From positions 1,240,001 to 1,304,000 of the forward strand of contig NZ_CP012333.1 in the NCBI RefSeq assembly GCF_001263205.1: a stretch of DNA of 64,000 nucleotides. The letters run 5' to 3'. The notes below the pieces were generated by a model. It worked only from the letters and a program-made list of their open reading frames with translations. It did not search any database and was not told the DNA's origin. The stretch is from Labilithrix luteola. GTDB lineage: Bacteria; Myxococcota_A; Polyangia; Polyangiales; Polyangiaceae. Every line of letters starts with the position of its first letter. Position 1 is the stretch's first letter. Positions 1-8,887 of this stretch are shown piece after piece. The position numbers and the translations under genes were made by a program.

Positions 1-584
1 TGAATTGCCATGCCGCACCGCAAGGCGATTCACCGCTGCCCCCCGTCGTCCTCCTCGGCGCGAAAGCGCGATATCTGAATCGCGACTACGACTACGGCGG
101 CACCGTGGGCTCGAAGAATCAGCTGACCCATCTCGCCGACCTCGGCCAGCTCCAAGGACTTCCGCCGCTCGACTCGTTCTATACCGCGTACGATCTCCAC
201 CCGTACCTGGTCGACGGTGTCGACAACGTTGCCCCCGCCGACGTTCCACGCGCGGCGCGCGATTATCTCGACATCAATTGCGCGCATTGTCACAAGCCCA
301 ATGCCATCCAGGGCGCTACATCGCAGCTCTTCCTCAATCACGACAACACAGACGTCTTCCACCTCGGCGTGTGCAAGCGCCCAGGAAGCGCCGGAGCCGG
401 CACGGGTGGCCTCACGTACGACATCGTTTCGGGCAATCCCGACCAGTCGATTCTCTACTTCCGAATCAACACGGAAGACGTGGGCGCGATGATGCCGCTC
501 ATCGGACGTTCGATCACGGACAAACGCGGCGTGGCGCTCGTGCGCCAGTGGATCCAGACGCTCGGCCTCCCGCCCTGTCAGTAG
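1..584 (+). CDS. Di-haem c-type cytochrome, SO2930-like (5' end outside window)
   Basis: Only the C-terminal ~193 residues are present; the reading frame is open from base 3 and runs off the left edge, so the start is missing. The first visible residues are NCH, which looks like the tail of a CXXCH haem-attachment motif cut by the window edge. A complete CAHCH motif follows in the context INCAHCHKPNA, so the protein should bind at least one covalent haem c and probably two. The pattern NQLTHLADLG, then a CXXCH about 60 residues later, then a C-terminal LVRQWIQTLG helix resembles the SO2930 family of secreted di-haem cytochromes. These are expected in the periplasm and are often encoded beside a parallel beta-helix protein. 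The family name rests on remembered motif spacing, so it is moderately secure; the c-type cytochrome call is firm. Confidence 0.8.
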   Translation, partial: NCHAAPQGDSPLPPVVLLGAKARYLNRDYDYGGTVGSKNQLTHLADLGQLQGLPPLDSFYTAYDLHPYLVDGVDNVAPADVPRAARDYLDINCAHCHKPNAIQGATSQLFLNHDNTDVFHLGVCKRPGSAGAGTGGLTYDIVSGNPDQSILYFRINTEDVGAMMPLIGRSITDKRGVALVRQWIQTLGLPPCQ

Positions 585-618
585 CGAATCCCTCCGCTGG
601 AGGGCGCGGTTTCGTGAG

Positions 619-1194
619 TCAGTGGCAGCCCTGGAATACCCAGTTGGCGAGCTCGCGCACTTCGTACGTCTCCGACCATTCGCCGTTACGGCAGTAGATC
701 TCGTCGACGTAGCCGCTGCAGCTACGGTGCGTGGTGACCTCGTCGAAGGCCAGGCGCACGCGGCCGTCGAGCTCGCGGTGAGCCGACGCGGTTACGCGCA
801 CGATCACCGTGCTGTCGAAGTTCTTCCAGGTGTCGAAGCGATCCGTCGAGTCCGTCAAGGTCTCGAAGTCGTCGACCGTTTCGATCGGCGCCGTGGTGTA
901 TCCCTGCAGGATCACCTCGCGGTTTGCGTTCTGGATGTGGTTCACCTTCGAGCTCAGGTAACCGACGATGTCTCGGTTGCGAACCACGAACTGCGCGTGA
1001 CGCGCGTCGTTGTCGTCGGTATCGAGAAACGCCGCTCCGTCGTCACACGTGAGCGTCTTGCTCCATGCATCCGTGATCGCCGCCGCGCTCGTGCCCGCGC
1101 CGTCGTCATCGCCATTTACCGAGCAACCGGCCAGGAACGTTCCGGCCGATGCGGTGAGGATCGATGCGGTGATGATCGCGATGCGGGCACGCAT
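619..1194 (-). CDS. Putative secreted lipoprotein
   Basis: 191 residues starting at ATG. The N-terminus has a basic start, a hydrophobic stretch and a lipobox LAGC (Cys23), so it should be lipidated and anchored to a membrane. The mature part begins with a Gly/Asp/Ala-rich linker, followed by a globular region with several cysteines (CDDG, CSGY, YCRN, final QGCH) that may form disulfides. I recognise no functional domain. It is convergent with the cytochrome gene and divergent from the leucine-rich-repeat gene, with 254 bp between the two starts. The function is unknown. Confidence 0.8.
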   Translation of the reverse strand: MRARIAIITASILTASAGTFLAGCSVNGDDDGAGTSAAAITDAWSKTLTCDDGAAFLDTDDNDARHAQFVVRNRDIVGYLSSKVNHIQNANREVILQGYTTAPIETVDDFETLTDSTDRFDTWKNFDSTVIVRVTASAHRELDGRVRLAFDEVTTHRSCSGYVDEIYCRNGEWSETYEVRELANWVFQGCH

Positions 1195-1448
1195 GTAGGC
1201 AAGCCGAGTACACGTTACGTGCCATCTCGACCGTGAAAGGTCGTGACGAAATCAGGCTGCTTTCCAGCTCGCGGAACGATCGAGCGCGCGAAATTGGCTC
1301 ACGGTCGATCCACCACCGGGACGACCTTGCGCGCGTTGCGGAAAGAAACATTCCGAAGAGCGCGTCTCCTTTGGCGCTACTCCCCCTCCCTGACAGGTGT
1401 CCTCCGAGCGGAATCACGGCACTCTTACGCCGCAAGGAGCCAGGCACG

Positions 1449-3683
1449 ATGACCGAATACACCGTCGTATCCGCCGAGCATATCGAAGCCGACTACTCCG
1501 TCTCGACTCAGGTGGACTACCCCTTTGCGGACTTCGCCGACGAGCAGGAGCAGCGCCTGTACAAAGGCGGGCTGCGCGTCCAAGGCGACTTCGAGTCCGA
1601 GAGCGACGTCGACTGGAATCCTTACAACATCGTGGTCGACGGCAACCTGATCGTCGATGGCACGGTCGACTGGTGCGACTACGGCTCGGGGTGCTTCGTC
1701 CTCGTCACCGGCAACATGCGTTGCAAGAACCTCCTCCTGCAGGGCTGCCCCACCATCGTGGTGCGCGGAAGTCTCGAGGTCGAGAACGCCATCCAGGGTC
1801 ACCACGGAGACGACGGCGGCTACTTGAAGGTCGGTGGAACGACCAAGGCGAAAATGATCGTCAACACGCTCTACTTCAACATGGAGTTCGATTCAGCGCC
1901 CGAGGCACTCGTCTGCGGCGATCCTCACCGGATGACCTGCCCGGTCGATTTCGACGATAGCGAGCTCGGCGAAGTCTTCCTTCCCGAGTGGCTCGACGAT
2001 TCCGGCATCGACGAGCGCAAGGTCCAGAAGGCTCTGCGAGAGGGTCACGATGTGCTCCGGCCCGGCGTTCGCCCGAGCCACCAGCTTGCCCTCGAGAGCA
2101 TCGAGAGGCTCATCGCGGCGGGCGCACCGGTCGAAGAGCTCGATCTCTCGCAGAAGAAGCTTCGCGGCTTTCCAGCGCGCGTCGTGGAGCTACGAGGCCT
2201 GAAGCGTCTCTCGCTGCGAGGAAACGACCTTGGGACCATCCCCGACTCCATCGCGAAGCTCACCGAGCTCGAATCGCTGGACCTCGCGGAGACCGGGCTC
2301 GAAGCCTTGCCCGACGCCTTCGCGGATCTCGGTAAGCTCACCACGCTCGACCTATCGAGAAATCCGTTCGACGTTCTTCCTCCGGTCATCGCACGCCTCC
2401 CCTCGTTGCGTGTGCTGCGCGCGAACATGCTGGTGGGAGCGGACATTGATGCGCTCGGCGACGCGGCGAACCTCGAAGAGCTGGAAATCAGCTATTTCAA
2501 ACCAGGCGGCGGGGTGAAGCTCACGCCGTTCCCGCGTGCCATTCTGCGCCTCTCCAAGCTCCGTTCGCTCGACATCTCGAGCGCCGCCATCTCCGACGTG
2601 CCCGACGACATCGCCAATCTCTCGGAGCTCGAGACGTTGAACCTCGATGGGTCGCTCGGTCACCTCGAGCGTCTTCCGCCGCTCCATCGTCTGCCCAAGC
2701 TTCGCGCGCTCCACATCGCCGGCGGCGCCAGCAATACGGGTAAGTACGCGCCTCATGCCCTCTACGACGGCGTCTGGGCCATCACCACGCTCGAGCACCT
2801 CGGGATCGATCGGTACGGCGAGGAGAAGAGTCGTGGCGCCGTCATCCGGCCCGCGCTGCAGGCACTCCCCGACGACGCCTTCGCGAAGCTGCCGAACTTG
2901 AAGGTGATGGATCTCTCCTTCAACGACTTCACCCGATTGCCCGAATCGTTCTTCGCGCTCACGAAACTCGAATTCGTCGATCTCCGTTATACGAAACTCG
3001 ACAAGACGACGCTCGAGCGCCTGCGCACCACCTTCCCTCGGGTGAAGCTCGATCTGCGGAACGTCGAAACGCGCTTCGACGTCGACGACCCGAACTGGAA
3101 GGCCGTCCACGCGTTGGTGAAGGCGGCCGCCGGCAATGCGTCGAATGACAAGCCCGGCGCGGTGGCCGGGTTCGAGGCGGCGCTGGCCCTCTGCACGCCC
3201 GGCGCCTGCTTCTCGGATTACGACGAGCTCTACGCGCTCTACGGACTCGTGGATGCGATGGGCCATACGAGACTGCGCTCCACCGGCGCAGAGAAAGAGG
3301 CGCTCGGCGAGAAGATCATCCACTACGCCACCATCGCCCTCGAGCGCGTGCCGGCTCCCGGCATGATCTGGCACTTCACGAACGAAGGTGCCTTCCAGGA
3401 GGAGGTCACGCGACGCGCCGGCAATGCCCTCGCCTGGATGCTCATGGAGCGCGGAGAGCTCGAACGCGCCATCTCCGTCGCCGACCGCGCCATCTCCGTC
3501 GGAGGAATGACGGGCTACATCAAGGACACCAAGGTCCGCATTCTCTTGAAGGCGGGCCGCGACCACGATGCCTATCTCATCGTCGATCGGATCCTCACCG
3601 AGGATCCGAGCTTCGGTGACTTCCAGGATCTGAGAGCGTCGCCGGCGTTCCAGACCTGGCGAGCGGCAAACCGCGCTCCTTGA
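1449..3683 (+). CDS. Leucine-rich-repeat protein with beta-solenoid-like N-terminus and helical C-terminus
   Basis: 744 residues from ATG 1449. This start is preferred because AAGGAG at 1434-1439 sits 9 bases upstream; the frame is open further back to a GTG at 1233 without such a site. Residues ~40-170 contain short alternating hydrophobic strands (GGLRVQGDF, NIVVDGNLIVDG, CFVLVTGNM, TIVVRGSLEVEN), resembling a polymer-forming or beta-solenoid fold. Residues ~230-535 hold about ten leucine-rich repeats of ~23 residues (LKRLSLRGNDLGTIPDSI, LESLDLAETGLEALPDAF and so on), a protein-interaction solenoid. The last ~200 residues are alpha-helical and TPR-like. There is no signal peptide, so it should be cytoplasmic. 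The role is unknown; scaffolding or recognition is a guess from the repeats. Confidence 0.85.
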   Translation: MTEYTVVSAEHIEADYSVSTQVDYPFADFADEQEQRLYKGGLRVQGDFESESDVDWNPYNIVVDGNLIVDGTVDWCDYGSGCFVLVTGNMRCKNLLLQGCPTIVVRGSLEVENAIQGHHGDDGGYLKVGGTTKAKMIVNTLYFNMEFDSAPEALVCGDPHRMTCPVDFDDSELGEVFLPEWLDDSGIDERKVQKALREGHDVLRPGVRPSHQLALESIERLIAAGAPVEELDLSQKKLRGFPARVVELRGLKRLSLRGNDLGTIPDSIAKLTELESLDLAETGLEALPDAFADLGKLTTLDLSRNPFDVLPPVIARLPSLRVLRANMLVGADIDALGDAANLEELEISYFKPGGGVKLTPFPRAILRLSKLRSLDISSAAISDVPDDIANLSELETLNLDGSLGHLERLPPLHRLPKLRALHIAGGASNTGKYAPHALYDGVWAITTLEHLGIDRYGEEKSRGAVIRPALQALPDDAFAKLPNLKVMDLSFNDFTRLPESFFALTKLEFVDLRYTKLDKTTLERLRTTFPRVKLDLRNVETRFDVDDPNWKAVHALVKAAAGNASNDKPGAVAGFEAALALCTPGACFSDYDELYALYGLVDAMGHTRLRSTGAEKEALGEKIIHYATIALERVPAPGMIWHFTNEGAFQEEVTRRAGNALAWMLMERGELERAISVADRAISVGGMTGYIKDTKVRILLKAGRDHDAYLIVDRILTEDPSFGDFQDLRASPAFQTWRAANRAP

Positions 3684-3693
3684 ACGACGACTC

Positions 3694-6336
3694 TTACTTC
3701 TTCTTCGGCGCAGGCGGTTCGACCGGATGTGTCGATTCGAATCGAAATCCGCGCGGCACGAGCGGCTTGCCCATGGCGTACAGCGTAGTGTCTTCGTAAC
3801 GCGAACGCGGCGGCGTGGGCGTGCCGGCCCGGAACATGGCACCTGGGGTGCCCGTTCCGCGGTCGAGAACGACGGCGCGGGTGCAGCCTGCATGCATCAA
3901 CACGGCGGCGAGTTCGCTGGTGTTGGTGGGCGCCTTGGAGCGAACGACCAAAACCTTCCCTTGCGGACCGAGTCCGAGCGCCGCGACCGCACGGGCGTGG
4001 CCGGCGATCTCTTTGCCTTCGTCGAGAAGGAGTGGAAGCTCCACGACGTCCGTGTGTGCGGGCACCGAGCCAATTTCCTTGGCGTTCACGATCGAGAGCT
4101 GACCGTCTTCGGACGTGACGAGAGCGCCCATGCGGTCGCCATTCGACATCGGAAGCGCCACGCGTCCATCGGTGACGAGACCACGCGTGCGCTTCGGTTC
4201 GGCGGTTCCCAGGTTCAACGCGAGGATGACGCGATGAGCGTCGTCGGCGTCGAGCTCGTGCGCGCGGGCGGTACCGGTCTTCGCATCCGGCTCCTTGGTG
4301 CCCGCTCTTGCACGGAACGTCGCGCGCGCAGGTTCGATCTCGAACACCTCGAGCCCCGCCGCCGTGTTCGCGCGCCACAGACCGGGCATCCAGGCCGGCG
4401 CCGGCTGAACGCCCGGGTCCGGTTCCCACTTCGCGCCATCGAGCGCAGCAGGCGTGGGATCGTGGAGGGTCAGATAGAAGAAGTCTTTCGGCGCGTATTC
4501 GATGTAGCGCGCCGTATCGATCTCCATCTGCGTGGAGAGGAGCTCCGATTTGTAATTACGACCTTTGAGCTCGGTAATGTTGGTGAAGATGAATCCCGTG
4601 TGATGCGGATTCATATCGAGATGCATGCCGTAGATGCATCCGGCCATCTTCATGGCCTTGCCGAGCGTGGTTGCGCTGACGTCGTCGCCCCAGGCGTACA
4701 TCAGGTGGCCCGCGCCGTTGACGCAGATACCCGAGCGCTCCGTCTGCATGCTCGTGCCCGGCAGCGTGAAGCCCCACTGCGCGCGACCGAGCGGATTGAC
4801 CTTGTCGTGGTCGAGGAGGGGATCGAGGTTCTGGCGGAACGAGAGAATGTCGGCGCTCTCGAGATCGGCGATACCGCCGACGTCTTTGTTCGTGCCCCAC
4901 GAGCCCATGCCGACGCGGCCATCCTTCGTGACCACCACCGTCGCGGCGCCGGCAACGGGCGGAAGCAACACGCGCTTCTTGAGCATCATGCCGTAGTTGC
5001 CGTGCTCGGTCTTGAAGCCGCCGTTGAACGCCGCGGCGATGCGCGTGTAGACGGCGGGGTCGCGCGGGATGCGGCCGGCGCCGGGCGGACCGGTGAGTGG
5101 CTTCGGATCTTCGTTGCCAGCCTCCATCTCGAGGTCGAGCTGGCGCATGTCCATCGCGACGAGAAGGACCTTGGCGTAAGGCCGCTCCTCGTCGGGCCGC
5201 ACGAACGTCCGATAGAAGGCGGAAGGCGCGGCTTCGGCCCCCGCAGGCACAGGGATCTTCTTCACCCAGGGCTGCTTCGGCGCTTCCCACTCGCCTTCGC
5301 CAGGCTCGGGCGTCTTCCACATCGAACGAATCGATGCGGGTGGCCAGTGGCCCACGTCGGCGCCTGCTTGAGAACCATCGAGGACACTCGGCGCGATCGG
5401 CGCGGGCCCATCGGTGGCGAGCGCATCATCGCCGCCCGACGTTACCTTGAACGCCGTCTGTTTGAGCGTATCCCGCAGAGCGAACGTCTTCTCTTCGAGC
5501 CACGCAATCGGCGCCGGACCAATCCACGGAACGGCGCGCACGGTGTCGACCGCCCAAAAGACGAGGCGCTTGGGGAGGTGGCGGCCCGCTTCGGCATGAA
5601 GGCCGGCCACGGCACCGCTCGCGAGCTCGCCCTTGCCGAGATCGAGCCGTGCAAGCCGAGGGCGATCGTTCGAACGCGGATCGTCGGCGAGGGTGATGTC
5701 GAGCGACTGTTCGCCCATGGCCAGACCAACGCGCTGAGCCGGCGCTTCGAGCGTGATGTCCGTACGTGCGATGCCTGCGCCGCTTCCCGTCTGCTGGACG
5801 TTCGTGACCCACGCCATCAGGCGGTCATGGAGCTTGGTCGTGACGTTCTGCGCGCCTTCACCGGCGACGTCGAGAACCGTCACGCTCTGTTCCTGACCGA
5901 ACGCAAAGGTTGCGTAGGCCACGTGCGTGCCGTTCACGACGAGCGCGTGATCGTCGCCGAGCGGCGTGGACGTCAGGTTGTGCGCCGAACCGACCGAGAG
6001 CGGATGCCCTTCGGGCGAGAGCCGCACGCGCGCACGGTAGAGGTCACGCGGGCCACCCGGCCGGTCGCTTCCGAGGAAGAGCACGAAGCGACCGAGAAGG
6101 AGATCGGAGGCAGCGCCGCCCGAGGGCTCCCAGCGAATGTCCACCGGCTCCACGGAAACGCCTGACGCTTCGCCGAGCTCACGCGCGAGCTCGGCAGCAT
6201 CGCGCGGAACATTGCCCGCGGTGGCGAACGAGCCCAGCACTCCGGCGAGAGCGATGCCGAGGAGCAATGGGCCGCGGCGCTGGAGCAGCGCGAGTGCGGA
6301 CGACGGGTGAGGCGACGATCCTTCAGGCTGCGGCAT
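3694..6336 (-). CDS. Membrane-anchored phosphodiester glycosidase (NAGPA)-like protein
   Basis: 880 residues from ATG 6336; the frame is open to a TTG at 6420, but the extra residues are low-complexity Ser/Pro. A hydrophobic segment near residue 20-40 (LLLGIALAGVLGSF) is a signal anchor. Residues ~380-620 carry a NAGPA/DUF2233-like phosphodiester glycosidase region, with AAFNGGFKTEHGNYGMM and, later, AGCIYGMHLDMNP, where family members usually read NLDGGGS. The last ~150 residues contain a second, weaker copy of the same ending (MHAGCTRAVVLDRGTG). Family members cleave sugar phosphodiesters or act on cell-surface polymers; the substrate here is unknown. The tail is convergent with the leucine-rich-repeat gene, 10 bp away. 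Altered DGGGS-type residues leave catalysis uncertain. Confidence 0.75.
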   Translation of the reverse strand: MPQPEGSSPHPSSALALLQRRGPLLLGIALAGVLGSFATAGNVPRDAAELARELGEASGVSVEPVDIRWEPSGGAASDLLLGRFVLFLGSDRPGGPRDLYRARVRLSPEGHPLSVGSAHNLTSTPLGDDHALVVNGTHVAYATFAFGQEQSVTVLDVAGEGAQNVTTKLHDRLMAWVTNVQQTGSGAGIARTDITLEAPAQRVGLAMGEQSLDITLADDPRSNDRPRLARLDLGKGELASGAVAGLHAEAGRHLPKRLVFWAVDTVRAVPWIGPAPIAWLEEKTFALRDTLKQTAFKVTSGGDDALATDGPAPIAPSVLDGSQAGADVGHWPPASIRSMWKTPEPGEGEWEAPKQPWVKKIPVPAGAEAAPSAFYRTFVRPDEERPYAKVLLVAMDMRQLDLEMEAGNEDPKPLTGPPGAGRIPRDPAVYTRIAAAFNGGFKTEHGNYGMMLKKRVLLPPVAGAATVVVTKDGRVGMGSWGTNKDVGGIADLESADILSFRQNLDPLLDHDKVNPLGRAQWGFTLPGTSMQTERSGICVNGAGHLMYAWGDDVSATTLGKAMKMAGCIYGMHLDMNPHHTGFIFTNITELKGRNYKSELLSTQMEIDTARYIEYAPKDFFYLTLHDPTPAALDGAKWEPDPGVQPAPAWMPGLWRANTAAGLEVFEIEPARATFRARAGTKEPDAKTGTARAHELDADDAHRVILALNLGTAEPKRTRGLVTDGRVALPMSNGDRMGALVTSEDGQLSIVNAKEIGSVPAHTDVVELPLLLDEGKEIAGHARAVAALGLGPQGKVLVVRSKAPTNTSELAAVLMHAGCTRAVVLDRGTGTPGAMFRAGTPTPPRSRYEDTTLYAMGKPLVPRGFRFESTHPVEPPAPKKK

Positions 6337-6539
6337 CGAAGAGGAGCACGACGGTTCGGAGGTCTCGCTCGAGCTTGGGGGCTCGAACGCTGCCCGAACG
6401 AATCGCGGTGCGCGGCCCAAAAGTCAAGCATTGTGGGTCGCGGCGCACATGGCCATGGTTCTTGGGCGTGCTCGGACTCTGACTCTCTTACTCGTGCCGT
6501 GATCGTCGCGAGGCCTCGTCGCCTTGACGACGGAGCGAG

Positions 6540-7808
6540 GTGTCCGCACGCGTAGCCTCCGGGGCGGGAGTGATGTTTGTATTCGGCAGTGGCGTGAGTA
6601 CGGCCGCGTCTGCGGCTTTGGCGGGTCGCGAGGCGGCCCAACAAGCAATGAAGGGGCTGGATGGGCGTTCGCCGACGCTCGCCGTGGTGTTTGCCTCTCG
6701 CAAATACGAAGACGTCGACGAGGTCGTGCGTGCCGTCCATGCGGTGACGGGTCCGGTCGCGTTCGTCGGGGGAACGTCTGGCGGACGTGTGCTCGGCCCA
6801 CGCGCGGATGCGCCCTTTGGCGTCTCGGTCGTGCTTCTCGGCGGTGACGACCTCGACGTGAGCGTTCGCTCGGTGGAGGTGAGCTCGACCGATCTGCTCG
6901 AGGTCGTTCCCATCGCGGAAGAGATCGCGCGCGATGCCGACGAGGCCGCCAGCCGGGGGTACGAGAACTACGCGTGCCTCGTCTTCGCGCCGGGCTTGTC
7001 GATCGACGGAGAGTGCCTCGCGGCCGCCGTTCGCAAAGGCGCAGGAGCTCGAGCGCAGCTCGCTGGTGGGCTGACCGGCGACGACCTTGCGATGGACGAC
7101 CGCGCCCTCGTCATCGCCGAGGGCGAGCTCCGGTCTGCCGCCGTGGTCCTTTGTGGCATCTTCTCGAAGCGCGCGATCGGTATCGCCGCGCGACACGGCT
7201 CGCATCCCGTCGGTCCGATCCGAACCGTCACTCGCATGGAGGGTCGCGTACTCGTGTCGCTCGACGACCGACCTGCGCTCGACGTGTGGCTCGAAGATGC
7301 CCGGCAGGCGGGCGCGGAGCCACCGGCGGACAATCGCGACGTCGCGTTTTACCTCGCGAACCACTACGACCTCGGGATCGTTCCCGGTCCGCTTCGACAG
7401 AGCTCGCCACCATGCGAGCGAGAGCTCGTCGCACGCGCCCCTCAGGCGATCGCCGACGATGGCGGCGTCACGCTCTCGGCCTCGATCGCCGAAGGCACGC
7501 ACGTTCGCGTGATGAACACGAAGCCGGAAGACAGCGTGCGCGCGGCACGCGAGGCCGCGGCTCTCGCGCGGAGCCGGGTCGACGGTCCGATTGCAGGCGC
7601 GCTCGTCTTCCCTTGCTCGGGCCGACTCGCGACAGGCCCCGCCTTCGCGGAGGAGATCTCGACCATACGGCACGAGATCGGCGCGCCCATCGGCGGCTCG
7701 TGCGTTTACGGCGAGATTGCGCGCAACGTGAGCGACGCGGACGCGTTCTTCAACTCGACGACCGTGATCGTCGCCTTCGGCGGCCCCCCCGAGGCTCCCG
7801 CCAATTGA
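6540..7808 (+). CDS. FIST N-/C-domain signal-transduction protein
   Basis: 422 residues from GTG 6540, with GGAG 4 bases upstream; ATG 6573 is an alternative start. The N-terminal half (GVSTAASAALAGREAA, then VAFVGGTSGGRVLG) matches the FIST_N pattern. The C-terminal half (GALVFPCSGRLATGPAFAEEIS, then GAPIGGSCVYGEIAR) matches FIST_C, whose hallmark is a C-terminal Gly-rich segment ahead of a short FNSTTVIVAF strand. FIST proteins are small-molecule sensors, proposed to bind amino acids, usually tied to kinases or cyclases. This one stands alone as a cytoplasmic protein with no attached output domain. It is divergent from the glycosidase-like gene and nearly abuts the convergent rluA-type gene. 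The ligand is unknown. Confidence 0.9.
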   Translation: MSARVASGAGVMFVFGSGVSTAASAALAGREAAQQAMKGLDGRSPTLAVVFASRKYEDVDEVVRAVHAVTGPVAFVGGTSGGRVLGPRADAPFGVSVVLLGGDDLDVSVRSVEVSSTDLLEVVPIAEEIARDADEAASRGYENYACLVFAPGLSIDGECLAAAVRKGAGARAQLAGGLTGDDLAMDDRALVIAEGELRSAAVVLCGIFSKRAIGIAARHGSHPVGPIRTVTRMEGRVLVSLDDRPALDVWLEDARQAGAEPPADNRDVAFYLANHYDLGIVPGPLRQSSPPCERELVARAPQAIADDGGVTLSASIAEGTHVRVMNTKPEDSVRAAREAAALARSRVDGPIAGALVFPCSGRLATGPAFAEEISTIRHEIGAPIGGSCVYGEIARNVSDADAFFNSTTVIVAFGGPPEAPAN

Positions 7809-7818
7809 CGGCGCGCCC

Positions 7819-8751
7819 TCAGCGGACGAGCTTCGCCATGTCCTCGGGGAGCTCCGAGACCACGTCGAACGCGAGCTCCTTGTTGCCTTCGCCGTCCCAG
7901 GCGACGCGCGCGGCATGCAGGGCGTGGCGCGCGAGCCCGGAGACTTCTTCGCCGCCGTAGAGCGTGTCGCCGACGAGCGGATGGCCGAGCGCCGCGAAAT
8001 GCGCGCGGAGCTGATGACGGATGGCGCGCTTCGCCTCGGCGCGAACGAGTGCCCACGGGCCCACACGCGTTTCGACCTGATAGCGCGTCGACGCGGCGCG
8101 CGGCTCGTAACGGATCACGTCGCGCGGGTGGATGCAGGGATAGACGCGCCGCTTGTCCTTCGGGTGGTTCGCGATCGGATACTCGATCGTGCCTTCGTCC
8201 GGGAGGCCCTCGCTCTTGCAGACGAGGAGGTACTCCTTCTCGATCTTCTCGTCCTTGAGCGCCTCGCGCAGCGTCTCGAACGCGTCGGCCGTGCGCGCCG
8301 CGACGACGAGCCCGGACGTCTCGGTGTCGAGGCGATGGACGATGCCGGGCTCACGGGCCGAGTACCCGATGCCATCGAGGTCTGGATAGTGGCCGAGCAG
8401 CGCGTTCGCGAGCGTTCCCATCTCGCCTTCGCGGAGCGGCGCGGTGGGCTGGCCGGCGGGCTTGTCGACGACGAGCACCGCGGCACTCGCATGACGCACG
8501 ACGAGCGGAGCTTCGGGCTCGGGGAGACACGGCGAGTCACCGCTCTTCACCGCAGCTTCGTCGATCGCGATGATGTCACCCGTCGCCACGACGCCGCCCT
8601 TCGCCAACGTGCGCCCGTTCACGCGCACGTCGCCCCCCTCGATGGCCTTCTTGACGCGAGCCCGCGATGCGCCGGGCGCAAGAGCAACGACCGCCTTGTC
8701 GAGGCGGGCGCCGTTCAGAGTATCGGGGACGGTGAACTCGAGCTTCGCCAT
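7819..8751 (-). CDS. RluA-family pseudouridine synthase
   Basis: 310 residues from ATG. Residues 1-65 form an S4 RNA-binding domain (ARLDKAVVAL, then ARVKKAIEGGDVRVNG). The catalytic domain follows, with the family signature HRLDTETSG at residues 139-147; Asp142 is the catalytic aspartate that attacks uridine. Downstream motifs (RHQLRAHFAALGHPLVGDTLYGG) are the standard RluA C-terminal block. Length and domain order match RluC/RluD-type enzymes that isomerise uridines in 23S rRNA, but the exact target site cannot be told from sequence alone. It is convergent with the FIST gene, 10 bp apart. Confidence 0.95.
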   Translation of the reverse strand: MAKLEFTVPDTLNGARLDKAVVALAPGASRARVKKAIEGGDVRVNGRTLAKGGVVATGDIIAIDEAAVKSGDSPCLPEPEAPLVVRHASAAVLVVDKPAGQPTAPLREGEMGTLANALLGHYPDLDGIGYSAREPGIVHRLDTETSGLVVAARTADAFETLREALKDEKIEKEYLLVCKSEGLPDEGTIEYPIANHPKDKRRVYPCIHPRDVIRYEPRAASTRYQVETRVGPWALVRAEAKRAIRHQLRAHFAALGHPLVGDTLYGGEEVSGLARHALHAARVAWDGEGNKELAFDVVSELPEDMAKLVR

Positions 8752-8887
8752 GAGACCGCGCAGTCTAGAGCAGCACCCGACAGAAAGCCTCGATTTCGCG
8801 GACCAATGCGCGCACGAGGAGTACGAACGGAGCAGGAGCTGAGCCGTTCCCCCGCCTGTGGCCCTGCTCGCCGCGGGCTACGCCCCC

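Noticed and set aside
3727..6165. An 812-codon open frame on the plus strand across the glycosidase-like gene
   Set aside because: It has no family features and extreme Arg/His content; the minus strand encodes the recognisable protein.
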